NCBI RefSeq assembly: GCF_029892425.1
Contig: NZ_JARXWB010000035.1
Span: 22,092-86,091, forward strand
Length of the DNA stretch: 64,000 nt
DNA from: Bradyrhizobium sp. BR13661
GTDB lineage: Bacteria; Pseudomonadota; Alphaproteobacteria; Rhizobiales; Xanthobacteraceae
Direction of reading: 5' to 3'
Shown: piece after piece, positions 8,696 to 17,285 of the stretch
Position numbering within the stretch: position 1 is the first letter of the stretch
Layout: each line of letters starts with the position of its first letter
Position numbers and translations under genes: made by a program
Notes under the pieces: generated by a model
The model's database searches: none
Told to the model about the DNA's origin: nothing
Seen by the model: only the letters and a program-made list of their open reading frames with translations

Positions 8696-8908
8696 ATGGA
8701 ATGGAAATACGCGGTGATGTTCACGGTCGAAATCTACGGGACTGCCTTAGACGGTTCGGACTGGCTTATTCACCGAACGACCATTTTGGGAATTGACCAA
8801 CTTGCAGCGCGCAAAACAGCGGACACCCTGCTTGCCGTGCGCAAGAAGGCGGCACGCGCCTGCGTGCTGAATGCGCAGGGGGAGACCATCTACATCGTCC
8901 ACAAGTAA
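8696..8908 (+). CDS. Small hypothetical protein, 70 aa
   Basis: A compact mixed alpha/beta protein starting MEWKYAVMFTVEIYG. The C-terminal part (LGIDQLAARKTADTLLAVRK, then IYIVH) looks like an ordered helix-strand unit. There is no signal peptide. The ATG has only a weak ribosome-binding site; an in-frame ATG eight codons later is an alternative. Family not recognised. Confidence 0.5.
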   Translation: MEWKYAVMFTVEIYGTALDGSDWLIHRTTILGIDQLAARKTADTLLAVRKKAARACVLNAQGETIYIVHK

Positions 8909-9391
8909 CAGCCCGACGGCCCAAGCGCCGCGCGGGAGGAGAGAAACGGTCGCCAGGGCCGCGAGCACGCCAACTCGAATACACATGCGCACCGGCCATC
9001 CAACAGGACGAGTGCCGCCGCCGTCCCAGATAGCGCAGCTCATGTTCCAAGCAAAATGCGTGACCCTAGGAACTGCTGCGACATTCACCAGTTGCAGTAT
9101 GCGCGGCCCAAGCCACTGCGCACACCCGGCCGCCCCCACACCTCAGAAGTCCTACAGCGGCCGGGCGCCTGCCAGAACCGTAATGTCTCGATGCACTACC
9201 TAATTGCGTTTCCTTCGAGGTTCGCCTTCAATTCCCTCGGTGAGGCCCTGAACGACCCAGTTGCATCCGCAAGGGATACCTGCGCCGAAAGAGTGTTCAA
9301 TAAAACGACTTCGCCGAGGCTGCCGATTTTCGATAATCGTCAGTATTCGACCGGAGGTGCACCCGACATTCTCGAAAACTATTTTGCCGAC
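8909..9391. other. Gene-free stretch upstream of the zinc-ribbon gene
   Basis: The frame of the next gene is open upstream to 9056, but that extension has non-coding composition. I see no other gene. Confidence 0.35.
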
Positions 9392-9547
9392 ATGACGCGG
9401 GGCAATCCACCGATCCTCATTTGCCGGGAATGCAGGCGGCCCATCGATTTTCTTGCAATGCTGCCCCACATCGCAAACCTGCCTGCCATATACGTCTTCA
9501 GATGCTTACCCTGCCGGAGGGTCGATACGATTACCATCCCGTCCTAG
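9392..9547 (+). CDS. Two-CxxC zinc-ribbon mini-protein
   Basis: A 51-residue protein with CRECRRPIDF near the start and FRCLPCRR near the end, about 26 residues apart. This four-cysteine pattern is expected to bind one zinc ion. A similar gene lies at 63501-63680. The role is unknown; such proteins may bind nucleic acid or protein. ATG 9392 is preferred because the longer frame upstream is not protein-like. It overlaps the convergent gene at 9506 by 42 bases. Confidence 0.55.
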   Translation: MTRGNPPILICRECRRPIDFLAMLPHIANLPAIYVFRCLPCRRVDTITIPS

Positions 9548-9715
9548 CGGACCGTCCGGCCAGTACTTCGACTTCGTCAGTATCCATTCCTTGGCCTCAG
9601 CCTCAGTCTCGAAATCTCCAATATGAGAGTCCGGCCCGTAACCCGTCACAATGGCTACGAACCAGCGCCCACCCCTCGTCAGCTCTGGCTTGAATTCAGG
9701 AAATTGCCGCTTCAT
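9506..9715 (-). CDS. Conserved small hypothetical protein, 69 aa
   Basis: The protein reads MKRQFPEFKPELTRGGRWFV, then AIVTGYGPDSHIGDFETEAE, then an AKEWI helix. This order (strand, Gly-rich turn, HIGDFETE, helix) is a pattern I associate with a family of short rhizobial proteins of unknown role. The start was placed at 9715 because upstream frame (to 9886) is not protein-like. It converges with the zinc-ribbon gene. Confidence 0.6.
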   Translation of the reverse strand: MKRQFPEFKPELTRGGRWFVAIVTGYGPDSHIGDFETEAEAKEWILTKSKYWPDGPLGRDGNRIDPPAG

Positions 9716-9848
9716 GCTGACAGTATGGGACCTCGGCGTTCCGAAATCTATCCATATCGAGCGAGTTGCAACCTCTCGCCTTCCGAATTCTCCGATACCC
9801 CAACCGACGGCTGAGATGATCTTGAGTGGACGATAGCGAGTTCCAAGA

Positions 9849-10214
9849 TCAGTCCTGCAACGGAATTTTGCGCAGAATAGCATCAAGCCCCGCCTGCGTG
9901 GCTTGCCACGCGCCGCGGTTCAGCTCGATCCAGCGCTTTCGCAGTAAGTCCTCAAGCGTCGCTTGCCCCACACCGAACGGGAGGGGACGTCTTCGATGAA
10001 CGGCCATGATAGCTGTACGCTCAGCGTGTGTCGGAACATCCGGCGAACGCTTCCTGATCGCGCTCCGCCTAATGTCTATCCCGAGTTCGTGGGCTTTGCG
10101 CCGAACAGTGGTCTCCGCTCGATGGAGCGCGGCGGCAATAGGCTTGGCAAATTTTCCATCCTTTGCGAGCTGACGTAGCTGGGCGATCTCGTCCGAAGTC
10201 CAATCTCGTTTCAT
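9849..10214 (-). CDS. GcrA/Myb-like HTH protein, 121 aa
   Basis: Residues 1-48 form the DNA-binding unit: KRDWTSDEIAQLRQLAKDGK, then IAAALHRAETTVRRKAHELG. The WTxxE start and the IA..L.R....V..KA.ELGI end match the other mini-HTH proteins of this region. Residues 49-121 are basic, then a second small domain (ATLEDLLRKRWIELNRGAWQ) with winged-helix-like character. It is probably a small transcription factor or nucleoid-type protein. No strong ribosome-binding site is seen and no partner lies nearby. Confidence 0.65.
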   Translation of the reverse strand: MKRDWTSDEIAQLRQLAKDGKFAKPIAAALHRAETTVRRKAHELGIDIRRSAIRKRSPDVPTHAERTAIMAVHRRRPLPFGVGQATLEDLLRKRWIELNRGAWQATQAGLDAILRKIPLQD

Positions 10215-10556
10215 TGGCTAGAAAAACTTTTTGAATGAAAAATGCGGTGGATGTCTCAATCGCTTTCAGAGAATAAGCGAGTCGCCATAGTCCGCCCAGT
10301 CCCTTGCTATTTTGCCAGCTACCCCTCGAACGAACTGGCTCGCAATAGTCCCTCGGAGTCGCGGTATTCGACCTCAGCATAAAACTTGGGCTCTAGCCGC
10401 CTGGCGCCTCTCTGGCCAGAGCGACATGGATATCACTGGCCAGATCTCCCTTCAGTCTTAAGGATCGAAGGGGTCGCCTACCCGCTAGACCTTGCGCTCG
10501 CCCTCCGGATGCCTCAGCATTGCTGCATTGTCGAGATCGGGCCAAGGAGAAGTGAA
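10215..10556. other. Intergenic stretch before the secreted-protein gene
   Basis: No gene is supported. The frame of the next gene is open upstream from 10386 but its signal peptide and strong AAGGAGA site fix the start at 10557. Confidence 0.4.
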
Positions 10557-10820
10557 ATGGCGAAAGACGTCCATTTTGACGTCATCCGAAAACTGATCGT
10601 TGTCTCCGTGCTTCTAGGTAGCACAAGCGCCCAAGCAGAAAATTGTAAGCAATTTCCCCCCGGCCCCTTCCGCCGTCAGTGCGCCGAAGCAAACCATCCG
10701 CAGTTAGGTGCAAAGCTTGAGCGGTGCAAAGAGGAGGCCGGATCAATGGGTCTCTACCCGGGCAAGGGCGATCCCGACGCCCTCAAAGAATACGTGCAGG
10801 CATGCATGCACCGTCGCTAG
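10557..10820 (+). CDS. Small secreted Cys-containing protein
   Basis: An 87-residue protein with a Sec signal peptide (basic start, hydrophobic LIVVSVLLGS, cleavage after AQA). The mature part (ENCKQFPPGPFRRQC, then LERCKEEAGSMGL, ending YVQACMHRR) has four cysteines, probably two disulfides, and should be periplasmic. AAGGAGA sits seven bases before the ATG. This pattern recurs in Bradyrhizobium proteins of unknown function. It is one of the few clearly intact genes in the gene-poor part. Confidence 0.75.
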   Translation: MAKDVHFDVIRKLIVVSVLLGSTSAQAENCKQFPPGPFRRQCAEANHPQLGAKLERCKEEAGSMGLYPGKGDPDALKEYVQACMHRR

Positions 10821-11232
10821 CGGCGAGCACAAAGCAAGTGCGCGACTCCTAATCGAAGCATGCGGCAAGTGAGGCACCGTATGGATACCAGGAGGGCGCG
10901 TCCCCGATCGTATCTTAAAGGCGTCCTGCCAGCGTTTGAGTAGCACCGCGTTGATCTGGTTTGGATGGTGTCCCGCCACTCGCCCTCTTCGCGAAGCCAG
11001 TGCGCAAATGCCGAGCGTTCTAGGGCTCCCCTACGGGCACTAGCCCGCTGGCGTTCACCACGCTGTTTGCAACCTCGAATTACGTCATCGTGTGCACGCC
11101 GGCCGCGACCCGTGGAGTCATTGCGTCGACCTTGATTGCAGCAGTTCAGTAGCAAGCATTGATCTGCGAGTACCACCTGCGACCAACACCGATGTCAACT
11201 TCAGCTGTTCGGTGTTCGGGCGGCAATAGGAA
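10821..11232. other. Gene-free stretch
   Basis: No frame with a credible start, ribosome-binding site or recognisable sequence on either strand. Confidence 0.4.
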
Positions 11233-11319
11233 CTACCGCATTTTGTAAGCGTCAAGAATGTGGGCGATGAAAATCGCAACGCTTATAAATGCGAATGTCA
11301 CAACGGCAATCTCTGTCAT
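11233..11319 (-). CDS. Single-helix membrane micro-peptide, AHxxDA type
   Basis: A 28-residue peptide starting MTEIAVVTFAF, one membrane helix, ending AHILDAYKMR. The same layout (short hydrophobic helix, then AH-x-x-DA near the C-terminus) occurs at 16883-16969 and 19728-19799. Its own ribosome-binding site is weak, so support comes from the shared motif. Function unknown. Confidence 0.5.
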   Translation of the reverse strand: MTEIAVVTFAFISVAIFIAHILDAYKMR

Positions 11320-11904
11320 TGTACCATAGCCAATTTGCTGAAAACGTCTAGCGAAGGCCGCAGCAGAGGGACCTACTGCGGCCCGCGCATGGTCAAAATC
11401 AGACCGGGTAAAAAGATCTAAGTGAAATATGCAGCCAGCCCCGGTAAGCAGGAGCCTACCGCAGCTCTGCCGCAATGCAATGTTAGTTAGGACACAGTTG
11501 GAAACGTATTTAATTCGGAACCAAGTGAGGGAGAGCACCGCCGGGGCTAGCTAGCTGGCGGGCTCCCAAGCCCAGGACCGCCTCGTCCCTGCAGTCCCGT
11601 CCCGCGAAGAATAGTCCGCGATTCTCGCGTTTCGAACCACAAAGATCCCCGCCGTTCCGTTGAGGCGGACGGTACGGACATGCTAGAGCCTTGCGCGCCG
11701 TGCCTCTCGTGCGGAGAGGTATAGGCACCCGGCCGCAGGCACTGCCCAGATTAGCGCCTGCGGCCGATCAAGATTATTATCACGGGCTGGAAACATGCTT
11801 TTGCCGAGTTTTTCCGATGCTGTTTGTTGCCCAAAGGGCCGGAAGTAAGTGGGCGCCAGCTCTTGCCCCCAACCCTGCGAGCTGAGGCCGCTACTTTGCG
11901 CGGG
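11320..11904. other. Gene-free stretch
   Basis: I see nothing supportable on either strand. The frame continuing upstream from the 11233 micro-peptide (to 11538) is not protein-like. Confidence 0.4.
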
Positions 11905-12054
11905 CTACTTCTTTAGAATCAGCTTCATTTCTCGGGCCGCGCGCCTAACCGATCCGACATGCCGGTCTAGCGCTTGTGCAATTTCCAACGACGTGAGCCG
12001 ACGGCGCGCCATCGCTGCCAGCTTTTGTCGCTCGATCTCGGTCCAATCCTTCCG
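11905..12054 (-). pseudogene. Mini-HTH (GcrA-like) copy lacking a start
   Basis: The minus strand reads RKDWTEIERQKLAAMARRRL, then SLEIAQALDRHVGSVRRAAR, ending LILKK. This is the same WTxxE...IAxAL.R...V...A unit as the other mini-HTH genes. In this frame a TGA stands four codons before the Arg, and no start codon intervenes. An ATG overlapping that TGA opens another frame, so a one-base indel probably removed the start. It is either a decayed copy or starts at the internal Met. Confidence 0.5.
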
Positions 12055-12180
12055 GCTTCGATGATTTCATGTCGGGATCATCTACCCAGTCCCTTCGAGT
12101 CAAAGGCATTGGGAAATCTTACAATTGGTCAGTGCGACATGAGATTGTCGCCAAGCGACAAGAGTCGGGGCTATTTCCCA

Positions 12181-12405
12181 TCAAGGTCGCTTCTTGCAGG
12201 CGTCCCAAGCCGCCGCCAAGTCTGCTTGCGCGCCCTCCAAGCCGAGCGCTGCGCCAGTTATGGGCAGCCCGTTCCCCGTTGGAAGGAGCTTCCAGACCCA
12301 CCGAGGCGGCAACCTCTCAGGCGCGTAATGGATTCGCCCGACGTGTTGGCCGTCATCATAGATGGTGTAGTCACGTCCGCCGATCGTTCGCATCGTCAGG
12401 GCCAT
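12181..12405 (-). CDS. Conserved small hypothetical protein, 74 aa
   Basis: The protein reads MALTMRTIGGRDYTIYDDGQ, then HVGRIHYAPERLPPRWVWKL, and ends in a helix (LAAAWDACKKRP). A GGAGGAGG site three bases before ATG 12405 decides the start over an upstream in-frame Met at 12432. It is probably a small alpha/beta protein; the pattern of an antiparallel sheet followed by a LEEAKA-like helix is frequent in Bradyrhizobium but has no known function. Confidence 0.7.
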   Translation of the reverse strand: MALTMRTIGGRDYTIYDDGQHVGRIHYAPERLPPRWVWKLLPTGNGLPITGAALGLEGAQADLAAAWDACKKRP

Positions 12406-13200
12406 ACTCCTCCTCCGATTCGATCGCACCATAGTGGTGCAATATTCGGAATCAGCAAAGTCCCGTTGACATGTGACAGGCTTTCGCCAAGGGATGAGCT
12501 AATGGGGCGGATGCCGCGGCAGTAGATTCTGCAGAACGGTCAGCTCTGGAAACTCGGCAGCACAGGCCTTGTAGCGCTCACAAATACGAAGATCGTTGCC
12601 GTTCGCCTGACCTGCCTTCGAGTGTCCTCCTCATCCGGCGCTACTTCGGCTCTATACCAGAGACCATAAGGCAGGCGGGCCCGGGGTGTAGACCACGTTC
12701 CGGCATGTTTGGAGTGAGACTCCACCTTCCATGCCGTTCGGGAAGACGAGATCGAGATCCCCCTTCGGACAGACTAGCTTCCACTCGCGGAGAGCGTGGA
12801 TCACGATCGGCGGGCACCGAGCCAGCCATCCTGCCGAGGTCCCGCAATTGAGAAACGGCAACCGGGCTAGCGCTCGGTCCGGGGCAAATTCTGCTGCGCC
12901 TGCTGTCGCTCAAGCGCTGCCTCCGCCTGCAATACGATCGATCGCCGCGTGTCCTGGTTAGTTATTTTCTGAAACGCCCTGATCAGGCGAAGTATCTGCA
13001 GATCTTCGACGCCGCTCGGCATGGCAAAGCCCTTTGAGAAAATTGCATCCGAAAATGGGAAAACTATGCAGCGGCTTTGTCCCGAGTGGAACAGCTAACT
13101 CGGCCGAAGGTTAAATTCTGCCGGCCCGCCGCCGCCGGGCTGGCGGAGCCCAAAAGCCCCCCAGGCGGGCAGTTTCTTTGACATAGAATGTGGGATTGGA
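12406..13200. other. Decayed stretch
   Basis: Two protein-like pieces have no start: minus strand near 12526-12625 (LRICERYKACAAEFPELTVL, with TGA just upstream) and plus strand near 12957-13040 (YFLKRPDQAKYLQIFDAARH). Neither is recognised. Otherwise nothing is seen. Confidence 0.4.
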
Positions 13201-13409
13201 ATGCCTGATGCTTCAACCGGACGGTTCAGATTGCGTGGAATCAACTGGAGAAGACGGGTGATCTAGGCAATGCATCAGAAGCCAGCCGCTTCCTTGTCAA
13301 AACCGTCGACGAGATGGTTCTCAAGGGCGAGAGCAAGAGGCTGATGCTGGCTAACCGCGCTATCGATGCTTACCGCCAGCGCCCAAAGGAAAAAAGGCCG
13401 TCCGCTTGA
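13201..13409 (+). pseudogene. Frameshifted small rhizobial protein
   Basis: The body reads CFNRTVQIAWNQLEKTGDL, then ASRFLVKTVDEMVLKGESKR, then LMLANRAIDAYRQ, with strong coding character. A TGA stands directly before the Cys codon. An ATG at 13201 lies two codons upstream but out of frame, so a single indel near 13208 separates start and body. I recall intact Bradyrhizobium relatives of unknown function. Confidence 0.55.
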
Positions 13410-13425
13410 ACAGCAGCCAGCGTCT

Positions 13426-13587
13426 TCACCGGAGCTGGATGCCCAAGGTTTCCGCAACCCGCTTGACCGAGGCGATATATCTTCGCAGCGCGCTCGCAAT
13501 CTGGAGGGCGCTTGCTCCCTCAGTGGCCATCTCAATCAGCAACTTCTGCTCGGCGTCGGTCCACTGCCGAGGTTTCTCGCACCTCAT
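13426..13587 (-). CDS. GcrA/Myb-like mini-HTH protein, 53 aa
   Basis: The protein reads MRCEKPRQWTDAEQKLLIEM, then LQIASALRRYIASVKRVAET, ending LGIQLR. It is the same three-helix unit as at 7344, 9849, 11905 and 62655. ATG 13587 is chosen because GGAG lies six bases upstream; the frame extends nine codons further to 13614. Likely DNA-binding. It converges with the decayed gene at 13201-13409. Confidence 0.65.
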   Translation of the reverse strand: MRCEKPRQWTDAEQKLLIEMATEGASALQIASALRRYIASVKRVAETLGIQLR

Positions 13588-14034
13588 CGTCAGCTCCGCC
13601 CAAGTGAAACCCAAAATGAATATGCAGAAGCCCGCCAGGTGCGACAGCTAGCGGGCTTCAGCCAATGCGTCGCAGCGAGTCCAAAATGCGACGCAGAACG
13701 ATAGCGGATCAAATTTGCTACGCCCGTCCCCACCGATGACAGACCCGCCAACTTGTGAACCGGTCGGCGGTTTGTTGGATTGTAGATGGGATCCGGAACG
13801 GCCGCCCTTCGATGATCCGCATCAGAGGAAAGCAGCCATCTCGAGAATTGAGCCTCGCCATCACGACCGCCGGGCACCCACGCGAGGTTGGCAATGTTGC
13901 ACGAAGGCATCACACGCCGGGGATCGTTGTTAACCGACGGTCGCGCGTTTGCACCGCACCTGAGGCGTTGGTATCAGGTGGCGGCCGTGCACTTCGCCTG
14001 GGGTAGGTTAAGGACGCTCGGCACACGGCCGCCC
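13588..14034. other. Gene-free stretch
   Basis: Overlapping open frames on both strands have no ribosome-binding sites or recognisable sequence. Confidence 0.35.
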
Positions 14035-14061
14035 GGTCACGGTGCGGCCGTGACCGTTTTC
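14035..14061 (+). terminator. Rho-independent terminator
   Basis: An 8 bp perfect stem GGTCACGG / CCGTGACC with the loop TGCGG, followed by GTTTTC. No intact gene precedes it. Confidence 0.55.
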
Positions 14062-14281
14062 AGTAGAACATAAATTACTTAAACTTGCGTCGACGCTCTG
14101 AGTGTTATGTTGATCACACTCAAGCACTTTTTTCGCCCATAGTTCCGCGAGATTCGACCGCTGAAGTCAAGCCCGGCCGACTCCGGTCAGAGTGGCGCGA
14201 GTTCCTGTGGGCACGAATTTTGCTGCTAGCGAGATGGCTCCTGCTCAACACCTTGCGCGGGGTCCATTCCCAGAAGCCTTT

Positions 14282-14315
14282 GCCCGGCGCGGAAGCCCTC
14301 GCGCCGGGCCTTTTT
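14282..14315 (+). terminator. Strong rho-independent terminator
   Basis: A 9 bp perfect stem GCCCGGCGC / GCGCCGGGC around a ten-base loop, followed by CTTTTT. It is the second of three terminator-like hairpins within 500 bases. Confidence 0.75.
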
Positions 14316-14489
14316 CATTGGTCAGAGTGCTTCCAAGAGGCCCGACCACTGGTGTTTAAATACCTGTGGACAACCTGTGGAAAAGCCAGTACTGCCGCAT
14401 TTACGGGCGCACAGAACTGGGAAGTTAGGGGCCTAATTGAAGCGCGCCCCCCAAGCGCACAGAAGCCCATTTTCAACCCCCAAGCTATT

Positions 14490-14524
14490 GCCCCGCTCGC
14501 CCCCCAGCGTGCGGGGCTTCTTTT
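14490..14524 (+). terminator. Rho-independent terminator
   Basis: A 7 bp perfect stem GCCCCGC / GCGGGGC, loop of 14 bases, then TTCTTTT. It insulates the gene starting at 14595 from upstream transcription. Confidence 0.65.
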
Positions 14525-14594
14525 CCGCCGCTCCGCTGAATTGAGAATCGCCTATTCTCGGCGGCATTCCGGCTGGGGCTGATCCGTGAAGCTG

Positions 14595-14849
14595 ATGAAC
14601 GAGCGTTCTTACTCCGATCCTGCGGCCGCAGCGCGCAAGCTGATCGAGCTCGCAAAGAGCATCGAGGCGGTCCAGGACGGCCGCATTCACATCGAGAAGA
14701 TCAACGCGCCCTTCCTGTCGAAGCTCAAGGCAACGGGCCCAGAGTTCGGCGCCGGCATCACGCACGCGATCGAAAAAGGCTGGCTTGAGCTGCACGAGAG
14801 CGGCACCTATGTGCGGCTCTTGTCGCCGGGTGACAATCTCATGTCGTGA
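14595..14849 (+). CDS. Conserved small hypothetical protein, 84 aa
   Basis: The protein reads MNERSYSDPAAAARKLIELA, then KSIEAVQDGRIHIEKINAPF, then a C-terminal WLELHESGTYVRL strand pair. The second half looks winged-helix-like, with a final beta hairpin. A GTG at 14586, three codons upstream, is an alternative start; neither has a strong ribosome-binding site. Family of unknown function, commonly short and stand-alone in rhizobia. Codon bias is strongly coding compared with its surroundings. Confidence 0.6.
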   Translation: MNERSYSDPAAAARKLIELAKSIEAVQDGRIHIEKINAPFLSKLKATGPEFGAGITHAIEKGWLELHESGTYVRLLSPGDNLMS

Positions 14850-14898
14850 TGACCATCCGTAATTTTCTAGGGAGGCCGCCAACTGGCTATGTCTTAAT

Positions 14899-15276
14899 TC
14901 AAGGTCCGATAATCGTGTAAAAAGCGCCAAAAACAGCGCCAGTGACGACGAAGAATCCAGCTATAAGCAGATGCAGGGCATGCCGAGATAATCGGCGCCC
15001 CGCGGATTGGTTGCGGAGGCAAGGTCCCCGCCAGGTCAGGTCGTCTAGGTCGTCGCATGACCACGCTAAGAACGCGCCATGACGGCTGGGTGAAAGCAGT
15101 ACGCGCCACTCAATAGAGATTGATGTTAGCCAGAGGAAGCCTGAGTTCGCGGCGCGCTCTACGAGATCCTTTTTCCGAAACTCTGTTGCCTGTTGTTCGA
15201 ACCGCGCCATTTCCTTCTGCGTTGCTTCTACCAAGCTGTTGCGCCGCTCGACATGCACATGCGAGTTCTCCGCCAT
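14899..15276 (-). CDS. Hypothetical protein with C-terminal membrane helix
   Basis: A 125-residue protein. Residues 1-45 are a charged helix (LVEATQKEMARFEQQATEFR). Residues 100-125 form a membrane helix (LLIAGFFVVTGAVFGAFYTI) near the C-terminus, suggesting a tail-anchored protein. AGGAGG lies four bases before the ATG. It begins eight bases after the frameshifted gene 15285-15492 on the same strand, so both were one operon. The middle is less protein-like and might hide a frameshift pair. Confidence 0.5.
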   Translation of the reverse strand: MAENSHVHVERRNSLVEATQKEMARFEQQATEFRKKDLVERAANSGFLWLTSISIEWRVLLSPSRHGAFLAWSCDDLDDLTWRGPCLRNQSAGRRLSRHALHLLIAGFFVVTGAVFGAFYTIIGP

Positions 15277-15284
15277 GCCCCCTC

Positions 15285-15492
15285 CTACGCATCGGGGCCT
15301 GGCAGCGTCTGGATGCTCGCTTCTATTACGGCAATGTCCTGCTCGACCTCAGCAATGGAAGCTCGACAGTCGAAGCCGGTTCTGGCTTTCAGGTCGACTG
15401 CCAAGTGTCGGCGATGTCCTCCGATTTTCCAGGGACTGACGATTCCCGAGCTTGGCATAGCTGCCCGCAATCAACTCAATCGGACTCGACAT
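15285..15492 (-). pseudogene. Frameshifted paralogue of the 17286-17732 gene
   Basis: The start reads MSSPIELIAGSYAKLGNRQS. After a frameshift near 15425 the next frame continues ASIAEVEQDIAVIEASIQTL to a stop at 15285. The gene at 17732 has the same order: IDLIVSSYVKLNDRNALQDL, then AIGELEQEIAIVETGLSRL. This copy ends about where the shared N-terminal domain ends. It lies directly upstream of the gene at 15276. Confidence 0.6.
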
Positions 15493-15567
15493 AATACCAC
15501 CCCACGCCAACTTCGGATTGCAACAGTGATGAGCTAACGTGCAAAGCGATTTTTGCAAATTTATAGG

Positions 15568-15600
15568 CAAAAACCCGCCAGCCTCGATGACCAGCGGGTT
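15568..15600 (-). terminator. Hairpin with T-run on the minus strand
   Basis: Stem AACCCGC / GCGGGTT (7 bp, 15-base loop) followed on the minus strand by TTT and a GC pair. It could stop minus-strand transcription coming from above 15600, where no intact minus-strand gene is left. Confidence 0.4.
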
Positions 15601-15819
15601 CTCTATGCCCATGCGTACCGCGGTAGATGTCATCCGATCCGTGATGACGAACCATACGTCGATAGGCGTTGACGAGGGGCCGGACCTATTCCGAGTGCGT
15701 GCCGCATGGGTCTCGAAGGTCTCAAAGCATTGAGATCGGCCGTACCGCGGAGGCCGGCAGAAGCACTGGATCGAGGTTAAGAACCGGCAGCAGCCGGCGA
15801 TGGAGCGCGAGCTATAGCC

Positions 15820-15958
15820 GTATTCGTTTACGTCAACACCAGCAAGAAAGTCGGCGGACCACGGCATATTAAGTATTTGCCACGGTCAATGCTGCGGAAA
15901 GGTGGCTTTACGAGAACGATCCTGAATGTATGGATTCGAATATGAGGTTTTGGAATGA
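15820..15958 (+). pseudogene. Twice-frameshifted YVNTSK / FEYEVLE mini-protein
   Basis: Three frames in succession give FVYVNTSKKVGGPRHIK, then FATVNAAERWLYENDPE, then FEYEVLE followed by TGA at 15956. Joined, these match a widespread rhizobial mini-protein I know as VYVNTSKQVG...HLKVFAN...AWFEENDPEG...FEYEVLE, of unknown function. Two indels, near 15874 and 15935, make this copy dead. The start codon is also unclear. Confidence 0.65.
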
Positions 15959-16156
15959 GCCGGACTGCGGATCCAGAATTAACCCGCGGTCGCAACATCA
16001 ATCTTAACGCAAGACCTTGCTTGCGGCCTCGCCTGCAGACGCTAGGCTAGTCGCTCAACGGACATTGCCGTTTGTCCGGGTCCCCAGTGGCGAAGCCGTC
16101 GCTCCATCATATTCGGCCGCGGCGGCTTCGTGCCCTTCGCTCGAGCTCATTTGAAG

Positions 16157-16381
16157 ATGCAGCCGAACAACGAATCGCTCGATCTCATCGAGATGCGTCG
16201 GCAACTTACAGAACTACGTTCGCAACACTCGGACAATCTTCTAATAGCGGCGGTGTTGAACCGCTTTCTCGTGAAGACAGCTTTTCTAACCAAGCCGACA
16301 GACATCGCGCACGAGCTGCGTCTCCGCTCAGAGCTCGAGCGAACGTTGACCAGGGTCAAAGCGATCGCTGCCCGAAGATGA
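16157..16381 (+). CDS. Small helical hypothetical protein
   Basis: A 74-residue all-helical protein: MQPNNESLDLIEMRRQLTEL, then a long charged C-terminal helix (LRLRSELERTLTRVKAIAAR). An in-frame ATG at 16130 would add nine residues; neither start has a strong ribosome-binding site. Its stop codon touches the A-run of the hairpin at 16381-16417. Family not recognised. Confidence 0.45.
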   Translation: MQPNNESLDLIEMRRQLTELRSQHSDNLLIAAVLNRFLVKTAFLTKPTDIAHELRLRSELERTLTRVKAIAARR

Positions 16382-16417
16382 AAAAGGCCGCGGGGCCCTA
16401 CCCCATGCCCTGCGGCC
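16381..16417 (-). terminator. Hairpin, T-run on the minus strand
   Basis: A 10 bp stem (GGCCGCGGGG with CCCTGCGGCC, one mismatch) has five A's on its left, which read as TTTTT on the minus strand. Its form is that of a minus-strand terminator, although the neighbouring gene is on the plus strand. Confidence 0.45.
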
Positions 16418-16882
16418 CCACCCGGGAAATTGACTGTTTACCGAATGAGCACTGCCAGCCCCGGTTGATCGGCATGATTCCAGAATTTGCTATGCAGTTT
16501 GAGTCGGAAAATCCTGTTTCAGAAAAGAACCTCGCGACTGTTGCGGCAATGCTACTTTAAAGTCAGGACTCGAACCGATTGGTTTGGCGAAGCTGCCGGA
16601 AAGCAGCGCTTCTTCTTGGGTTGGGGAAACTTAGCAGATGTTTGAGACCCGAAAATCGGCGTTTAATCCCCGACCATCAGAGCGTCGGAGGATATTCGCG
16701 GGGCCTCTACTTACTTCTTCTGGCTACATGTGCTGTCGGCCTGCTGCTCTTAGCATTCGGCCGAAAGGACCGATGCCGAGCGCACTTGTTGCCGCGAATC
16801 CGCAGCCAGATCTGAAACTGTGTTATGCGGCACGATCGTTTTTGACTGTGCATGGATCGGCGCGTTCAATCTGAGTATCGAC
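16418..16882. other. Gene-free stretch
   Basis: A hydrophobic stretch around 16700-16770 on the plus strand (GLYLLLLATCAVGLLLLAFG) could be a membrane-peptide remnant, but it has no start. Nothing else is seen. Confidence 0.35.
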
Positions 16883-16969
16883 GTGATCATTACTTGGATT
16901 TTCGTCTTTGTGATTGGCGCGAGCGCAGCGATTTTGATCGCTCACGTAATCGATGCAATTCATTCTTGA
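16883..16969 (+). CDS. AHxxDA membrane micro-peptide, possibly decayed
   Basis: From GTG 16883 the frame gives 28 residues: a membrane helix (ITWIFVFVIGASAAILI) then AHVIDAIHS and a stop. It is the same layout as the micro-peptides at 11233 and 19728. There is no clear ribosome-binding site before the GTG, so it may have lost its start. Confidence 0.4.
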   Translation: MIITWIFVFVIGASAAILIAHVIDAIHS

Positions 16970-17285
16970 TCGAAGCGAAATCGGAGCCGGCCTCCCACGT
17001 CAGCGCAAATAGGGAGCCAGGGTCACAAGCTTTGATGGGCAAGAGAGCCCACCTCTGCTTGACGCATTCGCATGATCACTCTAACTCCGCGCGCGCGAGC
17101 ATCTTACCCCACTCGCATTCATGGATCAGCATCGCAGTTCTTGGATTACCCGCGGCGAGATTCCACCGAACAACGATCGGCACGAGCCCCCCAGTGATGA
17201 GAGGAAAACCCTTGCGCCTGATCTAGGCCGGCGAGCGCCAAGCATGCAGTGGTCGGGCAGGCCTGCACGTCGATCTCGAACACAC
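16970..17285. other. Gene-free stretch
   Basis: I see no supportable gene. Plus-strand frames here lack starts with ribosome-binding sites. Confidence 0.35.

Noticed and set aside
16563..16600. T-loop-like GGTTCGAGTCC on the minus strand
   Set aside because: The flanking bases form no T stem or acceptor strand, so it is probably chance.
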